NCBI GenBank assembly: GCA_036267255.1 | Contig: DATAWK010000027.1 | Location: forward strand, 180,704-244,703 | Direction: 5' to 3' | Length of the DNA: 64,000 nucleotides | Origin: DATAWK01 sp036267255 | GTDB taxonomy: Bacteria > Acidobacteriota > Terriglobia > Terriglobales > Acidobacteriaceae | Shown: positions 54,135 through 62,783 of the stretch, piece after piece | Layout of the letters: each line of letters opens with the position of its first letter | Numbering within the stretch: position 1 is the stretch's first letter | The notes under the pieces: generated by a model | Told to the model about the DNA's origin: nothing | Databases searched by the model: none | Seen by the model: only the letters and a program-made list of their open reading frames with translations | Program-made: the position numbers and the translations under genes

Positions 54135-57100
54135 TTAGAAATTAAACTTCATTGCTCCCTGCAGGATGCGTGGAGGGGCGGCGCTGATGGCATCTCCAAA
54201 GGTAGAGCTGCCGATATCGCCATCGACGGAGCTGGGCCCGCTGAACTGCGTGTGATTGAAGACGTTGAAGGCTTCTAAGCGAAAGAGTACAGACTTCGAT
54301 TCTGTAAGCCGTAAATTCTTGGCGGCCGCCATATCGTAATTATCTGTACCGGGACCATAAAAGAATCGCCGCTTTGCATTGCCGGGTGTGCCAAGCGCAT
54401 TCATGCTGAAGACCGTGGTGTCGAAGTAGTTGTTGCCATTTTTGCGCGGGTTCTTATTCAGATGAAGAGGGCCGCCATCGTAATCCGGTTCGTCGATACT
54501 GCTGTTATTGATTCCGTTTGGATTGGTTCCGATCAGCGAATTGTCTCCATTGTTGATCATGGTGATAGGAAAACCGCTGGCGAAATGGGTAATGCCGGAA
54601 AGCGACCAACCCTGGCTCAGGCGATTGGGACGAAAGAACTGATCAAACGGTAAGTTGTATTCATAGCTGATAACGAAGTTCTGTTGAATGTCGAACGAGG
54701 AAATGGCATAACTGAGCGCAGGGTTAAAGGGATTGACTTCCTCGCCCACGTTCGATGATTGATCCAGAGATTTACCGTAGGTGTAGGCGGCAGAGAACTC
54801 AAGGCGACCACTGGTATGGCGAGCGCTGAGTTCCAGTGCGTTGTAATTGGCGTAGCCGATTGTGGACTGCAGCGCATTGCTGCCGAAGTTCGGTCCAAGC
54901 GGTCCGCGTGTGCCATTCACTTGTCCGCCGGCAATTGGGTAATAGACGGTATCCTCACCGCCTGCACCACAGGTGAGCGTTCCCGGTTGCACCTCGCCAG
55001 GCTGGCTCAGGCCTAAGCAGAGTGCTGGATTTCCGGGGTTCGGCTCAATCAGTACAAGCTGATGATGGCTGGAAGTGCCTATATAGCTGGCGCTGAAAAC
55101 CGTCTTCGGTCCGGCTTGTCGCTCGATGGAAAGCATCCATTCCTCGGTGTATGGAGTGGTGTTGTGGATGTCGTATCCGGGGATGCCGCTGATCGGTTCA
55201 TAATTACTCCAATCGATATTGGGGTCCGGGTTACTGCGCGAGGAATTCAGCGGAGCAAATGTGTACGGAAAGGGCTGTCCATTGTTCTGCCCATTCGCCG
55301 CTGTAACGAACGGCGTCGCGAACAGAGGTGGAGCAGGGCTGGTGTACGTTGTGCCATACGGCGCATTGGCGGCAAGTACTCCAATCGACACTGCCGGAAT
55401 CGAAGTATAGAAATTGCCGAAGGCTGCACGGATGCTGGTCGTTCCCGGAGCACCCAGCACTTTCTCAAGGAAACTGCCCCGCTCGGCCTGAGGCGACCAC
55501 GCCAGACCCACACGCGGCGAGAAGCTGTGGTTGCTAATGGGAGCGAGCGTATTGGGTATTCCGGGGTCGCCGGGATAGAGGATACCCGGAGGTGCTCCAG
55601 GAAAGACGACGGACTGAGCACCGGCGACGAAGGTCGATATCTGGTTGTACTTTTCGGTCCAGGGCGCAATACGGTCCCAGCGAAGGCCGTAATTGAACGT
55701 CAGGTTGGGCAGTACATGCCAGCTATCCTGAGCGAAGAGGCCGATATATTTGTTGCGAGCATAAAAGGGATTGAGTTGGCTCTGGTTGTATTGACTGGGA
55801 ACGCCGACAAGAAAATCGGCAAAATCAAGACCCGTCTCCGTTCCGGAAAAGACGAAGTTGCCGTTGAACTGAGCGATAGGTGAAGCATTGATTTGATCGG
55901 CGTGGAACGCACCGCCAAATTTCATGGAGTGATTGCCAAGCACCTTAGAGAAGGTATCAGCGACCTGATACGTATTGTTGGTCTGGATCAGCTGATTGGC
56001 GGCAGCGCCGGTAGAGTAACCATTGAAGTTGAGATTCTCAACGCTCTGTCCCTTCGGATCTAACGCAACGATACTGGGCGTGCCGTTGGAATTGACGAAT
56101 CCCTGCGAAGCCAGACTGACACCGAGACCGCCAACAGGCTGTCCGAGATTGGTGAAGTCGCGCATGTAGCTCAGATGGAATTCGTTGACCGCTGTGGCAA
56201 TGAATGTCTTGGTATTGCCGAGAGAGAGCAGTTGGGCGCGGCCTGTGGTAAGTGCGTCGAAGCCGGGAACGCTGGCACCGCTTTGCGCCGTAGGATATGG
56301 GTTATCGAGATCAAAGTCGTCGACGAAATAGTACGCAGACATCAATCCCCAGCGGGTGCTGGCATCCAGACGAACGGCGCCCTTGTCATCCCGTAGGGTT
56401 TGGTTATATGCAGAGGTTGCAAAAGTGCCGCCAGCAGTATTCGGCGCCGGGATATATTGGAGCATTCGCTGGGCTGGAGTGGACCATGCCTTTTGCGGGA
56501 TGATGGCGTTGGGAAAGACACATTCGGAGGAAGCGGTGCATCTCGGCAGATAATAAGGTTCACCGGCAGTCACGCTATAGCCCAGCTTTTGCGTTAGCAG
56601 GTTTGCGAAATAAGGGCCGCCCACGATTCCAGTCAGGTTGCTGGCGAGGTCCGACAGGTTACCCGTGCGGTCTGCGTTTGAAGGTACGCTGATGTTGCCC
56701 GTATCGACGCCTTGCGTTTGCCGTGTGCCCTGATAATCGGTGAAGAAGAATATCTTGTCGCGGCGAACTGGACCCCCGACGGTGCCGCCAAACTGGTTCT
56801 GCCGAAAGACACCTCGCGTAGGAGAGAAATAATTGCGTGCATCGAGGTCCGTATTGCGCAGGAACTCGAAGACGTCTCCATGGAATCCATTGCTCCCGGA
56901 CTTGGTGATGACACTGATCTGACCGCCGCTGAATTCGCCATACTCCGCATCGTAGTTGCTGGTGATGATACGAAACTCGGCAATTGCGTCTAGGTTGGGC
57001 ACGATGGCCGTGCCGAAATTGACATCTTCTTCAGCGTCGCTGCCGTTTACATTGAAATAGTTGGCGAACTCCCGTTGCCCATTGACGGAAATCGTACCGG

Positions 57101-57698
57101 GGTTAAGCGTGCCCGAGGGATTCAGGATCGTAGCGCCAACATCCTGCACCGTTGCAGACGTAATGGTGGTTGCCGGAGCAACACCCGGTTGGAGCGAAAG
57201 AAGATCTGTATAGCTACGGCCATTGAGTGGGACAGCGGTCATCTGTCTACTACTGATGACTTGCCCCAGTTGTGTGCTGGTTATTTCGACATGTAGCGTG
57301 TTGTCAGTGACACTGACTGTCTGAGCAACACTGCCGACTTCGAGCGTGGCATCGAGAGCAAGAGCAGCATTTGTGTCGAGCACAATGCCTTTGCGTTGAT
57401 ACTCACGAAAACCTGTGGCGTCCACGTCCAATTCGTAGCGGCCAACCGGTAGCACGGGCAGTATGTAATACCCTTTGGCATCGGTGTGTGTCTGGTAGGA
57501 AAGCCCTGTGTTTACCTCCCGGAGTGTAATATTCGCACTTGGAACAACGCGTCCCGAAGGATCTTTGACTGCGCCTGAGATACTTCCTCCCACGCTCGCC
57601 CAGATTGGTGCAGCAGAAGATAGAACCACAGAAAGTACAGCGGCGATGCAGAGAATTTTGCCAACCCTACGTACAAAATGACCCACTACATGCAACAT
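54135..57698 (-). CDS. TonB-dependent receptor, Oar-like, second copy
   Basis: Outer-membrane receptor of 1187 residues. The ATG at 57698 is chosen because GGAG lies 7 bases upstream and a signal peptide follows (ILCIAAVLSVVLSSAAPIWA). The N-terminal carboxypeptidase-regulatory domain is GGSISGAVKDPSGRVVPSANI (core GAVKDPSGRVVPSANI), residues about 35-120. The plug has VPLNGRSYTDLLSLQPGV, then GSDAEEDVNFGTAIVPNLDAI, and the barrel ends in ILQGAMKFNF. It differs clearly from the receptor at 30462, so ligands probably differ. A Fur-family gene lies 456 bp upstream on the same strand. That invites, but does not prove, a metal or siderophore role. No SusD-like gene is adjacent. Confidence 0.92.
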   Translation of the reverse strand: MLHVVGHFVRRVGKILCIAAVLSVVLSSAAPIWASVGGSISGAVKDPSGRVVPSANITLREVNTGLSYQTHTDAKGYYILPVLPVGRYELDVDATGFREYQRKGIVLDTNAALALDATLEVGSVAQTVSVTDNTLHVEITSTQLGQVISSRQMTAVPLNGRSYTDLLSLQPGVAPATTITSATVQDVGATILNPSGTLNPGTISVNGQREFANYFNVNGSDAEEDVNFGTAIVPNLDAIAEFRIITSNYDAEYGEFSGGQISVITKSGSNGFHGDVFEFLRNTDLDARNYFSPTRGVFRQNQFGGTVGGPVRRDKIFFFTDYQGTRQTQGVDTGNISVPSNADRTGNLSDLASNLTGIVGGPYFANLLTQKLGYSVTAGEPYYLPRCTASSECVFPNAIIPQKAWSTPAQRMLQYIPAPNTAGGTFATSAYNQTLRDDKGAVRLDASTRWGLMSAYYFVDDFDLDNPYPTAQSGASVPGFDALTTGRAQLLSLGNTKTFIATAVNEFHLSYMRDFTNLGQPVGGLGVSLASQGFVNSNGTPSIVALDPKGQSVENLNFNGYSTGAAANQLIQTNNTYQVADTFSKVLGNHSMKFGGAFHADQINASPIAQFNGNFVFSGTETGLDFADFLVGVPSQYNQSQLNPFYARNKYIGLFAQDSWHVLPNLTFNYGLRWDRIAPWTEKYNQISTFVAGAQSVVFPGAPPGILYPGDPGIPNTLAPISNHSFSPRVGLAWSPQAERGSFLEKVLGAPGTTSIRAAFGNFYTSIPAVSIGVLAANAPYGTTYTSPAPPLFATPFVTAANGQNNGQPFPYTFAPLNSSRSNPDPNIDWSNYEPISGIPGYDIHNTTPYTEEWMLSIERQAGPKTVFSASYIGTSSHHQLVLIEPNPGNPALCLGLSQPGEVQPGTLTCGAGGEDTVYYPIAGGQVNGTRGPLGPNFGSNALQSTIGYANYNALELSARHTSGRLEFSAAYTYGKSLDQSSNVGEEVNPFNPALSYAISSFDIQQNFVISYEYNLPFDQFFRPNRLSQGWSLSGITHFASGFPITMINNGDNSLIGTNPNGINNSSIDEPDYDGGPLHLNKNPRKNGNNYFDTTVFSMNALGTPGNAKRRFFYGPGTDNYDMAAAKNLRLTESKSVLFRLEAFNVFNHTQFSGPSSVDGDIGSSTFGDAISAAPPRILQGAMKFNF

Positions 57699-58154
57699 AT
57701 TTTTACTCCAGATTTTTTCTGACTGTTGTGTACATGCGTGCCTGCTCGATGGTGATGGGAACATGAACGCTGGCCTGGTATTGCGCAGACCCTATACTCG
57801 ATGTGCCTGTCACTAAACTGTGAAGATACCGGCCATCAACATCGGGGCGAGCATGGATTTGTCGTGCCACTTGCACCGCTGGAAAGCGGACATATACCTG
57901 GCCAGCTGCATAACAGCAGATGCTCATACTGGCATAGAAAAGGAGCTTTTATCTGATGATTCATTACTTCGGCCTCACAAAGTACACCTTCGTCCCATGA
58001 CCGGCGAAGCAGTACCGCAGGCCATTTTGACGGTTGAAACTTTGCGGGCTGGGAACCTATAGTGAAGGAAGCCCGCAGTCTATCTTGCTGTTGGTTATCC
58101 GGGTCCTTGCGGTCTCTGCCAAGAGTCAGCCGCGGGGACCTGGTGCTTTATCTG
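57699..58154. other. Intergenic region between the Fur-family gene and the second receptor
   Basis: 456 bp without a recognisable gene. Short open frames on both strands have no family resemblance. The only assignable element is the receptor's ribosome site (CTCC at 57706-57709 on the plus strand). I did not find a 19-bp Fur-box-like palindrome by eye. Confidence 0.5.
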
Positions 58155-58607
58155 CTATTGCAGGTGTTTCTTTCTTTTCGCAGCACACGAACGACAAACC
58201 CCACCGACCTCCAGGCGCATCACCTGAATATCGAAATCGTTCTTTGCGCCGATTTCCCGTTTCAATCGCTCAAACGTGGGGCTGGCAAACTCCTCGATGG
58301 CCCCACAGTGGAAACAAGCCAGATGCAGATGGTCTTTCTGTGTCTTGACCTCGTAATAATGCTTTTCTCCGTTGAGGTGCATGAGGTCCAATTCGTCAAT
58401 CATGCCCAGGCGTTTCAGTAACTCAATCGTTCTGTAAACTGTGGCGCGGTCGATGTTCGGGTCGCGTTTGCGTGCCAGGTCCAGCAAGCTTGCCGCATCC
58501 AAATGGCTCGTTGCTTCTTGAATAGTCTCAATGAGCACACGGCGCTGCGTGGTCAGGCGTATTCCCTGCGCTTCTACTTCGTTCAGCAAGTCATGTCTCT
58601 TGAGCAT
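58155..58607 (-). CDS. Fur-family metal/peroxide-responsive regulator
   Basis: Fur/PerR-family repressor of 150 residues. The winged helix includes GIRLTTQRRVLIETI and the recognition helix DRATVYRTIELLKRLG (53-68). Structural zinc cysteines are C98 and C101 (CFHC) and C138 and C141 (CRSC); HLHLACFHCG supplies H93 and H95 for the regulatory metal site. Whether it senses iron, zinc, manganese or peroxide cannot be decided from these motifs. It lies upstream of the second receptor on the same strand and is divergent from the DNA-repair pair. The C-terminus is short and Lys-rich. Confidence 0.93.
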   Translation of the reverse strand: MLKRHDLLNEVEAQGIRLTTQRRVLIETIQEATSHLDAASLLDLARKRDPNIDRATVYRTIELLKRLGMIDELDLMHLNGEKHYYEVKTQKDHLHLACFHCGAIEEFASPTFERLKREIGAKNDFDIQVMRLEVGGVCRSCAAKRKKHLQ

Positions 58608-58918
58608 AGGTCTAGTTGCGACTGGTTCGCAATACAGTTAATATACGACATCTTCAGTCCGACTTCAAGTTTTATCTTAATACGTCTCCCGCTGAGCGCT
58701 CATTCCCCTGTGTCATTGCTGAAGCCACCAAGACCAAAACAGTTCCTTGATTTGTCAGGCATCCGTGAGTTAAGACCAGCGCAGAGCCAATTGCATTCGA
58801 GGGCGACTCGCAAGCTCCCATTCGTCCAGACATAGCGGATTGTATCTAGCTTTGTCTCCAGCGATGACGATGTCCGGAAACCGCTAATCTGTAAGGGAAA
58901 GAGTGAGAAAATTCCGTT
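58608..58918. other. Divergent intergenic region between the Fur-family gene and the alkylation-repair genes
   Basis: 311 bp with no gene. A stretch at 58629-58690 is AT-rich (AGTTAATATACG, TTTTATCTTAATACG) and is the likely place of the Fur-family promoter. No Ada box (AATT plus GCAA type) was found before the repair gene. Confidence 0.45.
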
Positions 58919-60424
58919 ATGGAGCTGCCCAATCCAGAAGTTTGCTATCGCGCATTGCAGAGCCGAGACGCCCGCTTCGACGGCTTGATTTTTGTGGGCG
59001 TTCAGTCCACCGGGATTTATTGCAGACCTGTCTGCCCGGCACGTACGCCAAAATTTGAGCGTTGCCGGTTTTTCAGCTCGGCTGCAGCGGCGCAGGAAGC
59101 AGGCTTTCGTCCGTGCCTGCGTTGCAGACCTGAAACGGCTCCGCATCTGGCTTCCTGGCACGGCACATCCAACTCAGTTTCGCGTGCGCTGGCCTTGATC
59201 GACGATGGGGCTCTCGACGGCGATGGTGCGACTGTAGAAAAGCTCGCGGAACGTCTTGGTTTGGGCGAGCGCCAACTTCGCCGGCTGTTTCTTCAGCATC
59301 TTGGTGCTTCTCCGATTGCAGTTGCGCAGACCAGGCGGGTGCTGTTCGCCAAACAGCTCATTCACGAAAGCAGAATGTCCATGGCTGAGATTGCACTTGC
59401 GGCGGGATTCGGCAGCGTGCGCAGGTTCAATGAAACATTTCGGGCGCTGTTTCAGCGTCCTCCGAGTGCATTGCGGCGTAAAACGGCTACCAGCAACCGG
59501 GAAGTGGCTGAAGCCAGGATGACGCTGCACCTGCGATATCGTCCTCCTTACGATTGGGAGTCGATGCTTGCGTATCTGCGGACGCGCGCCATTCCCGGCA
59601 TGGAAGTGGTGGACAAGAGCGCGTATGTGCGGACGGTCGAAATCGATGGCTCGATCGGTAGCGTCGAAGTAACGCACGTTCTGCGTCGACAGAGCCTTCG
59701 TGTCGCCATCCGGTTTCCGGAGGTCCGGGCTTTGCCCGCGATTGTGAGCCGCGTGCGACGACTTTTCGATCTCGGCGCGGATATAGAGACAATCGGTGGA
59801 CACCTCGCGCGCGATCCTCTGTTGGCTCCGCTGGTGGCAGAACGTCCGGGATTGCGATCACCGGGTGGCTGGGATGGTTTTGAGTTGGCGGTGCGGGCGA
59901 TTCTGGGGCAGCAGGTCAGCGTTGTCGCGGCTCGCCGTCTGGCGGGACAGATCGTGGCTCTTCACGGCGATCCTGTACCGGCGACTTACGCAATCCATCC
60001 GGCGCTGACCCATGTCTTTCCGACGGCCAGGCATCTGGCCCTGGCGGAACCGCTCGGTCTGAGAATGCCTGTTGCGCGAATACGTTCGTTAAAAGCATTG
60101 GCGAAAGCCGTGGCGACCGATCCGAATCTGTTTCGACCCCAGGGAACGATCGACAATGCAATCGCCCGATTGCGCACAATTCGCGGGGTGGGCGAATGGA
60201 CTGCACAGTACATCGCGCTGCGTGCCATGCGGGAGATGGATGCGTTTCCGTCGTCGGACATTGGCCTTCTTCGGGGTATGACCCGAATCGATGAGAGGCG
60301 CTCGACCGCGGCCAGTCTCCAGATACGCGCTGAATCATGGCGCCCCTGGCGAGCGTATGCAGCGCAGCATCTGTGGACGGCCGATGCAGATGCAATTGCA
60401 AGATCACGGAGCCTGTATGAATAA
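58919..60424 (+). CDS. alkA: Ada-AraC-AlkA fusion: methyl-sensing regulator and 3-methyladenine DNA glycosylase II
   Basis: Protein of 501 residues combining alkylation sensing and base excision. Residues 1-75 form the Ada zinc domain with C35, C39, C66 and C69; C35 corresponds to the methylphosphotriester acceptor of Ada. Residues about 85-187 form an AraC helix-turn-helix (SMAEIALAAGFGSVRRFNETF core EIALAAGFGSVRRFNETF). Residues about 200-500 are AlkA: the N-terminal TBP-like fold, then the HhH-GPD motif (IRGVGEWTAQYIALRAM) with catalytic D447 in FPSSDIGLL. The fusion lets the protein switch on its own operon when DNA is methylated. The ogt gene overlaps its last codons by 8 bases. This architecture is known in Actinobacteria, Proteobacteria and Acidobacteriota. 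Confidence 0.94.
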   Translation: MELPNPEVCYRALQSRDARFDGLIFVGVQSTGIYCRPVCPARTPKFERCRFFSSAAAAQEAGFRPCLRCRPETAPHLASWHGTSNSVSRALALIDDGALDGDGATVEKLAERLGLGERQLRRLFLQHLGASPIAVAQTRRVLFAKQLIHESRMSMAEIALAAGFGSVRRFNETFRALFQRPPSALRRKTATSNREVAEARMTLHLRYRPPYDWESMLAYLRTRAIPGMEVVDKSAYVRTVEIDGSIGSVEVTHVLRRQSLRVAIRFPEVRALPAIVSRVRRLFDLGADIETIGGHLARDPLLAPLVAERPGLRSPGGWDGFELAVRAILGQQVSVVAARRLAGQIVALHGDPVPATYAIHPALTHVFPTARHLALAEPLGLRMPVARIRSLKALAKAVATDPNLFRPQGTIDNAIARLRTIRGVGEWTAQYIALRAMREMDAFPSSDIGLLRGMTRIDERRSTAASLQIRAESWRPWRAYAAQHLWTADADAIARSRSLYE

Positions 60425-60968
60425 ACCATTGCTCTTGTTGTTGGACCATCTCGACACGCCCATTGGCGAGATGCGGATCGTTGCGGACGATGAAGGAAAC
60501 CTGCGCGCCATAGATTGGGCGGACCATGAGACGCGCATGCGCCGGTTTCTGCAGCTTCACTATGGGGAACAACAATTCACATTGAAACCCGCACGAAACC
60601 CGCACGGTCTGACGCACGAGATCGGAAAATATTTCGCGGGAGAATTCACAACTCTCGATGCATTGCCCGTGAAGACAGAAGGAACACCGTTCCAGCGTCA
60701 GGTGTGGAGTGCGTTGCGAAGCATTCCCTGTGGTGCGACAGTTTCCTACGCGAAACTGGCTGCGCAAATCGGCCGGCCCGCTGCGGTAAGGGCAGTCGGC
60801 ATGGCCAATGGTTCCAATCCTGTTGGAGTTGTTGTGCCTTGTCATCGGGTAATCGGAGCGAACGGGTCTCTCACAGGTTATGGTGGCGGAATCTGGCGTA
60901 AATCCTGGCTTCTGAAACACGAATCCAGTGCGGCTGAGAAGAATCTACAGCAGGAAATTCTATTCTGA
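60417..60968 (+). CDS. ogt: Methylated-DNA-protein-cysteine methyltransferase
   Basis: O6-alkylguanine-DNA alkyltransferase of 183 residues, a suicide repair protein. The acceptor is C142 in VVVPCHRVIG; SYAKLAAQIGRPAAVRAVG is the DNA-binding helix with the Arg finger, and NGSNPVGVVVPCH is diagnostic. The ATG at 60417 has GGAG 5 bases upstream and overlaps the alkA end by 8 bases, so translation is coupled; a longer open frame upstream merely runs within alkA. It lacks the Ada zinc domain, which its partner carries. Together the two repair N3-methyladenine and O6-methylguanine. Confidence 0.94.
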   Translation: MNKPLLLLLDHLDTPIGEMRIVADDEGNLRAIDWADHETRMRRFLQLHYGEQQFTLKPARNPHGLTHEIGKYFAGEFTTLDALPVKTEGTPFQRQVWSALRSIPCGATVSYAKLAAQIGRPAAVRAVGMANGSNPVGVVVPCHRVIGANGSLTGYGGGIWRKSWLLKHESSAAEKNLQQEILF

Positions 60969-61846
60969 ATGTATGGACGTTCACGTATTCTTTTGCCGAG
61001 GGTCACGTATATATAGGTGGATCGCAGCCCGAGGGCAGAAGCAACAACGGAAGGATGAGCGTATGAGAGTCGATATACTTTTATTGCACCACGGCTCTAT
61101 CCCGTAAGCTGTTGAAAAATATGGTAGGCACGAGGAGACTCGAACTCTGATCTCTACGATGTCAAATCGTGGCCCCGTTTCAGACGATGCGACACCGAAG
61201 AAGCATGAGTGACACAGAGAAGCAGTGTCCATACGGGTTCTATGCATGTTCGCTGCCTGTCGTCGGTGCCTGAGTGATACGGCGGTGGGCAGACACAGAT
61301 ACCGGCAGGGATGGCAGGGTTATAACGCAAGGTGTGACACAAATCTTTCGGCATACCTTATGGTTGATCTTCGGCTAGTCCAGCTGTTCGCCTTGCGCAA
61401 ACCATGACAGTCTGGACGGACCCGCCAGCGCAGGGGTCCGGGGGCACGTCGCCGCAAAGCCCACTGGTTGCACCAACAAAACTCTGTCTCGAAATTTTTG
61501 CATGTTGGCAGTTTCCAATAGTCCAAATTTTGGACTGGAAGGTTGTGCGCGAATTGCCTACCACACGCCGGGACCTGTAACGGCACACCGATGGATCTCT
61601 CACTGAGTGCTACGCCCTGTTTGCATAAATTGAGCGGCGGCCAATTCTTTGCACGCCGGTCGACTTAATTAATGGAGGCGGTCCGGTGAAGACGAGACGA
61701 TTCGCCAACGAGCGACCCTGACTGGGCTTCGCGGAGTGTATACAGCAGCAGTCAGTTTTGCGGTACTTTCGCCTGTTATGTGCTTGATTCACGGCATTAG
61801 CAATTGAAGTGCTTGCAAGGAATTGTCAGGCGGCGTTCGGGCATTC
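60969..61846. other. Gene-poor region at a probable decayed integration site
   Basis: About 880 bp without a credible gene apart from the tRNA-like fragment at 61122-61172. Open frames present are short and composition-driven. No transposase, terminal inverted repeat or promoter could be assigned. Confidence 0.6.
61122..61172 (-). pseudogene. Remnant of a tRNA 3' half, possible attachment site
   Basis: Read on the minus strand it has an anticodon-arm-like part (ACGA-TTTGACA-TCGT), the T-loop TTCGAGT with a poorly paired stem, then CGTGCCT, A and an encoded CCA. That is the layout of a tRNA 3' half. The matching 5' half (it would need AGGCACG and a D-arm) is absent from the neighbouring bases. 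The loop could give anticodon GAC (Val) or TGA (Ser); pairing is imperfect in both readings. tRNA 3' ends are common integration targets, and an integrase remnant lies about 1.1 kb away. Confidence 0.6.
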
Positions 61847-62254
61847 TCATCGGAGCCGGCGGACAAAGTGGAGATCGAGCCCAGACAAAGGAGCGCCGAC
61901 CTCATGCATTGCACCGCCTGTCGCGAGCAATCCGAGGTCAATGGCGACAAATCCGACGCCGTTGATCAACTCAATCACTAGCTGCTTGGCTTCAACGTCG
62001 TCGCCGGATGTAAAGATGACGGTGCTGGGCTTGTTCGGTGAGAAGTCCTGTATCCATGCCATCGGTATGTTGCTGATCGACTTTACAAGCCGCGCGCCAA
62101 CTGCCATTTCAGCGACCATCTCGCCCGATGTTCGTTCCTTCAACGCGGCCCGCGATTTGGTAACTCCTGCAAGACTGATGTCGGGCTTAGGATCTATATG
62201 CGCGTTCGTCGCATCAATCAGAATTCAGCCACGCCAATCGATGCCTTTCAGTAC
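61847..62254 (-). pseudogene. Truncated F420-reductase-family (NAD(P)-binding) pseudogene
   Basis: The minus strand encodes the C-terminal part of an NADPH-dependent F420 reductase-like protein: ILIDATNAHIDP, VTKSRAALKERTSGEMVAEM, GARLVKSISNIPMAWIQDF, FTSGDDVEAKQLVIELI, GFVAIDLGLLATGG, with a natural TGA end at 61847. Reading further upstream, KGIDWRG is followed by an in-frame TGA at 62225-62227, where an Arg codon (CGA) would be expected, and another TGA lies at 62255-62257. The N-terminal glycine-rich nucleotide-binding motif is missing. The gene is therefore dead: truncated at its 5' end, with at least one nonsense change. The piece abuts the integrase remnant on the opposite strand. Confidence 0.72.
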
Positions 62255-62256
62255 TC

Positions 62257-62587
62257 AACAGTCTGAGTTCGCCAAATTCGAGGCGGAACTACAGGTTCGC
62301 AATGGAACAATTCATCATCTGGTATTGTTCAGAACCGCGACTCGCTCTGAACCGAGCCGTGGTCCTGAGATTTCGGCTGCATCTCGAATCGCAGGGCTTG
62401 GTGGCAGGTACCATCAACCAAAGACTTGCCGCGATCAGACGTCTTGCTTCTTGAGAAATCAGATGGCGAGAACCTCCGTTGTACCCGTGATGTAGCCATG
62501 ATCTCCATCTTGCTCGGATGCGGACTCCGGCGGGCAATCCAGTTTCAGAGAGCCCTCGATCGAGAAATTTCTACATCTCTCTGCTGA
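62257..62587 (+). pseudogene. Tyrosine-recombinase (phage-type integrase) remnant in two frames
   Basis: One frame (62257-62454) reads NSLSSPNSRRNYRFAMEQF, then WYCSEPRLALNRAVVLRFRL and GLVAGTINQRLAAIRRLA before a TGA, the usual SAM-like core-binding domain of tyrosine integrases. After a frame change, 62459-62587 reads ENLRCTRDVAMISILLGCGL and RRA, the opening of the catalytic domain, then loses similarity and stops. The catalytic RHR-Y residues beyond that point are gone. A small deletion plus frameshift and a 3' truncation explain this. With the tRNA fragment nearby it marks an old integration event. Confidence 0.75.
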
Positions 62588-62783
62588 GTGGAACTTCTAT
62601 CTCTCCGATTTGAAAGCAAAAGCGCTGGATGCAATGCGATGTTATTGCAGAGCTGACTTTGTGAATCCATGGTCTCTATCGCGTCATCCAAGTTTCTACA
62701 TGCATACGTGTCCTCGCGGCGCGAACGATCGCACACAGAGAATCTAACTGAGAGAAAGTTTCACGCTTGATTGGAGAATGAGT

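Noticed and set aside
57703..57927. A small gene upstream of the second receptor (minus strand)
   Set aside because: It overlaps the receptor's ribosome site and start, has no recognisable motif, and lacks a ribosome site of its own.
61122..61172. A functional tRNA gene on the minus strand
   Set aside because: Only the 3' half is recognisable, the T-stem pairs poorly, and no matching 5' acceptor strand or D-arm lies in the following bases; treated as a remnant.
61809..62495. A 228-codon open frame on the plus strand
   Set aside because: It runs antisense through the oxidoreductase remnant and in a different frame from the integrase remnant; its protein resembles nothing, while the other frames show clear family motifs.
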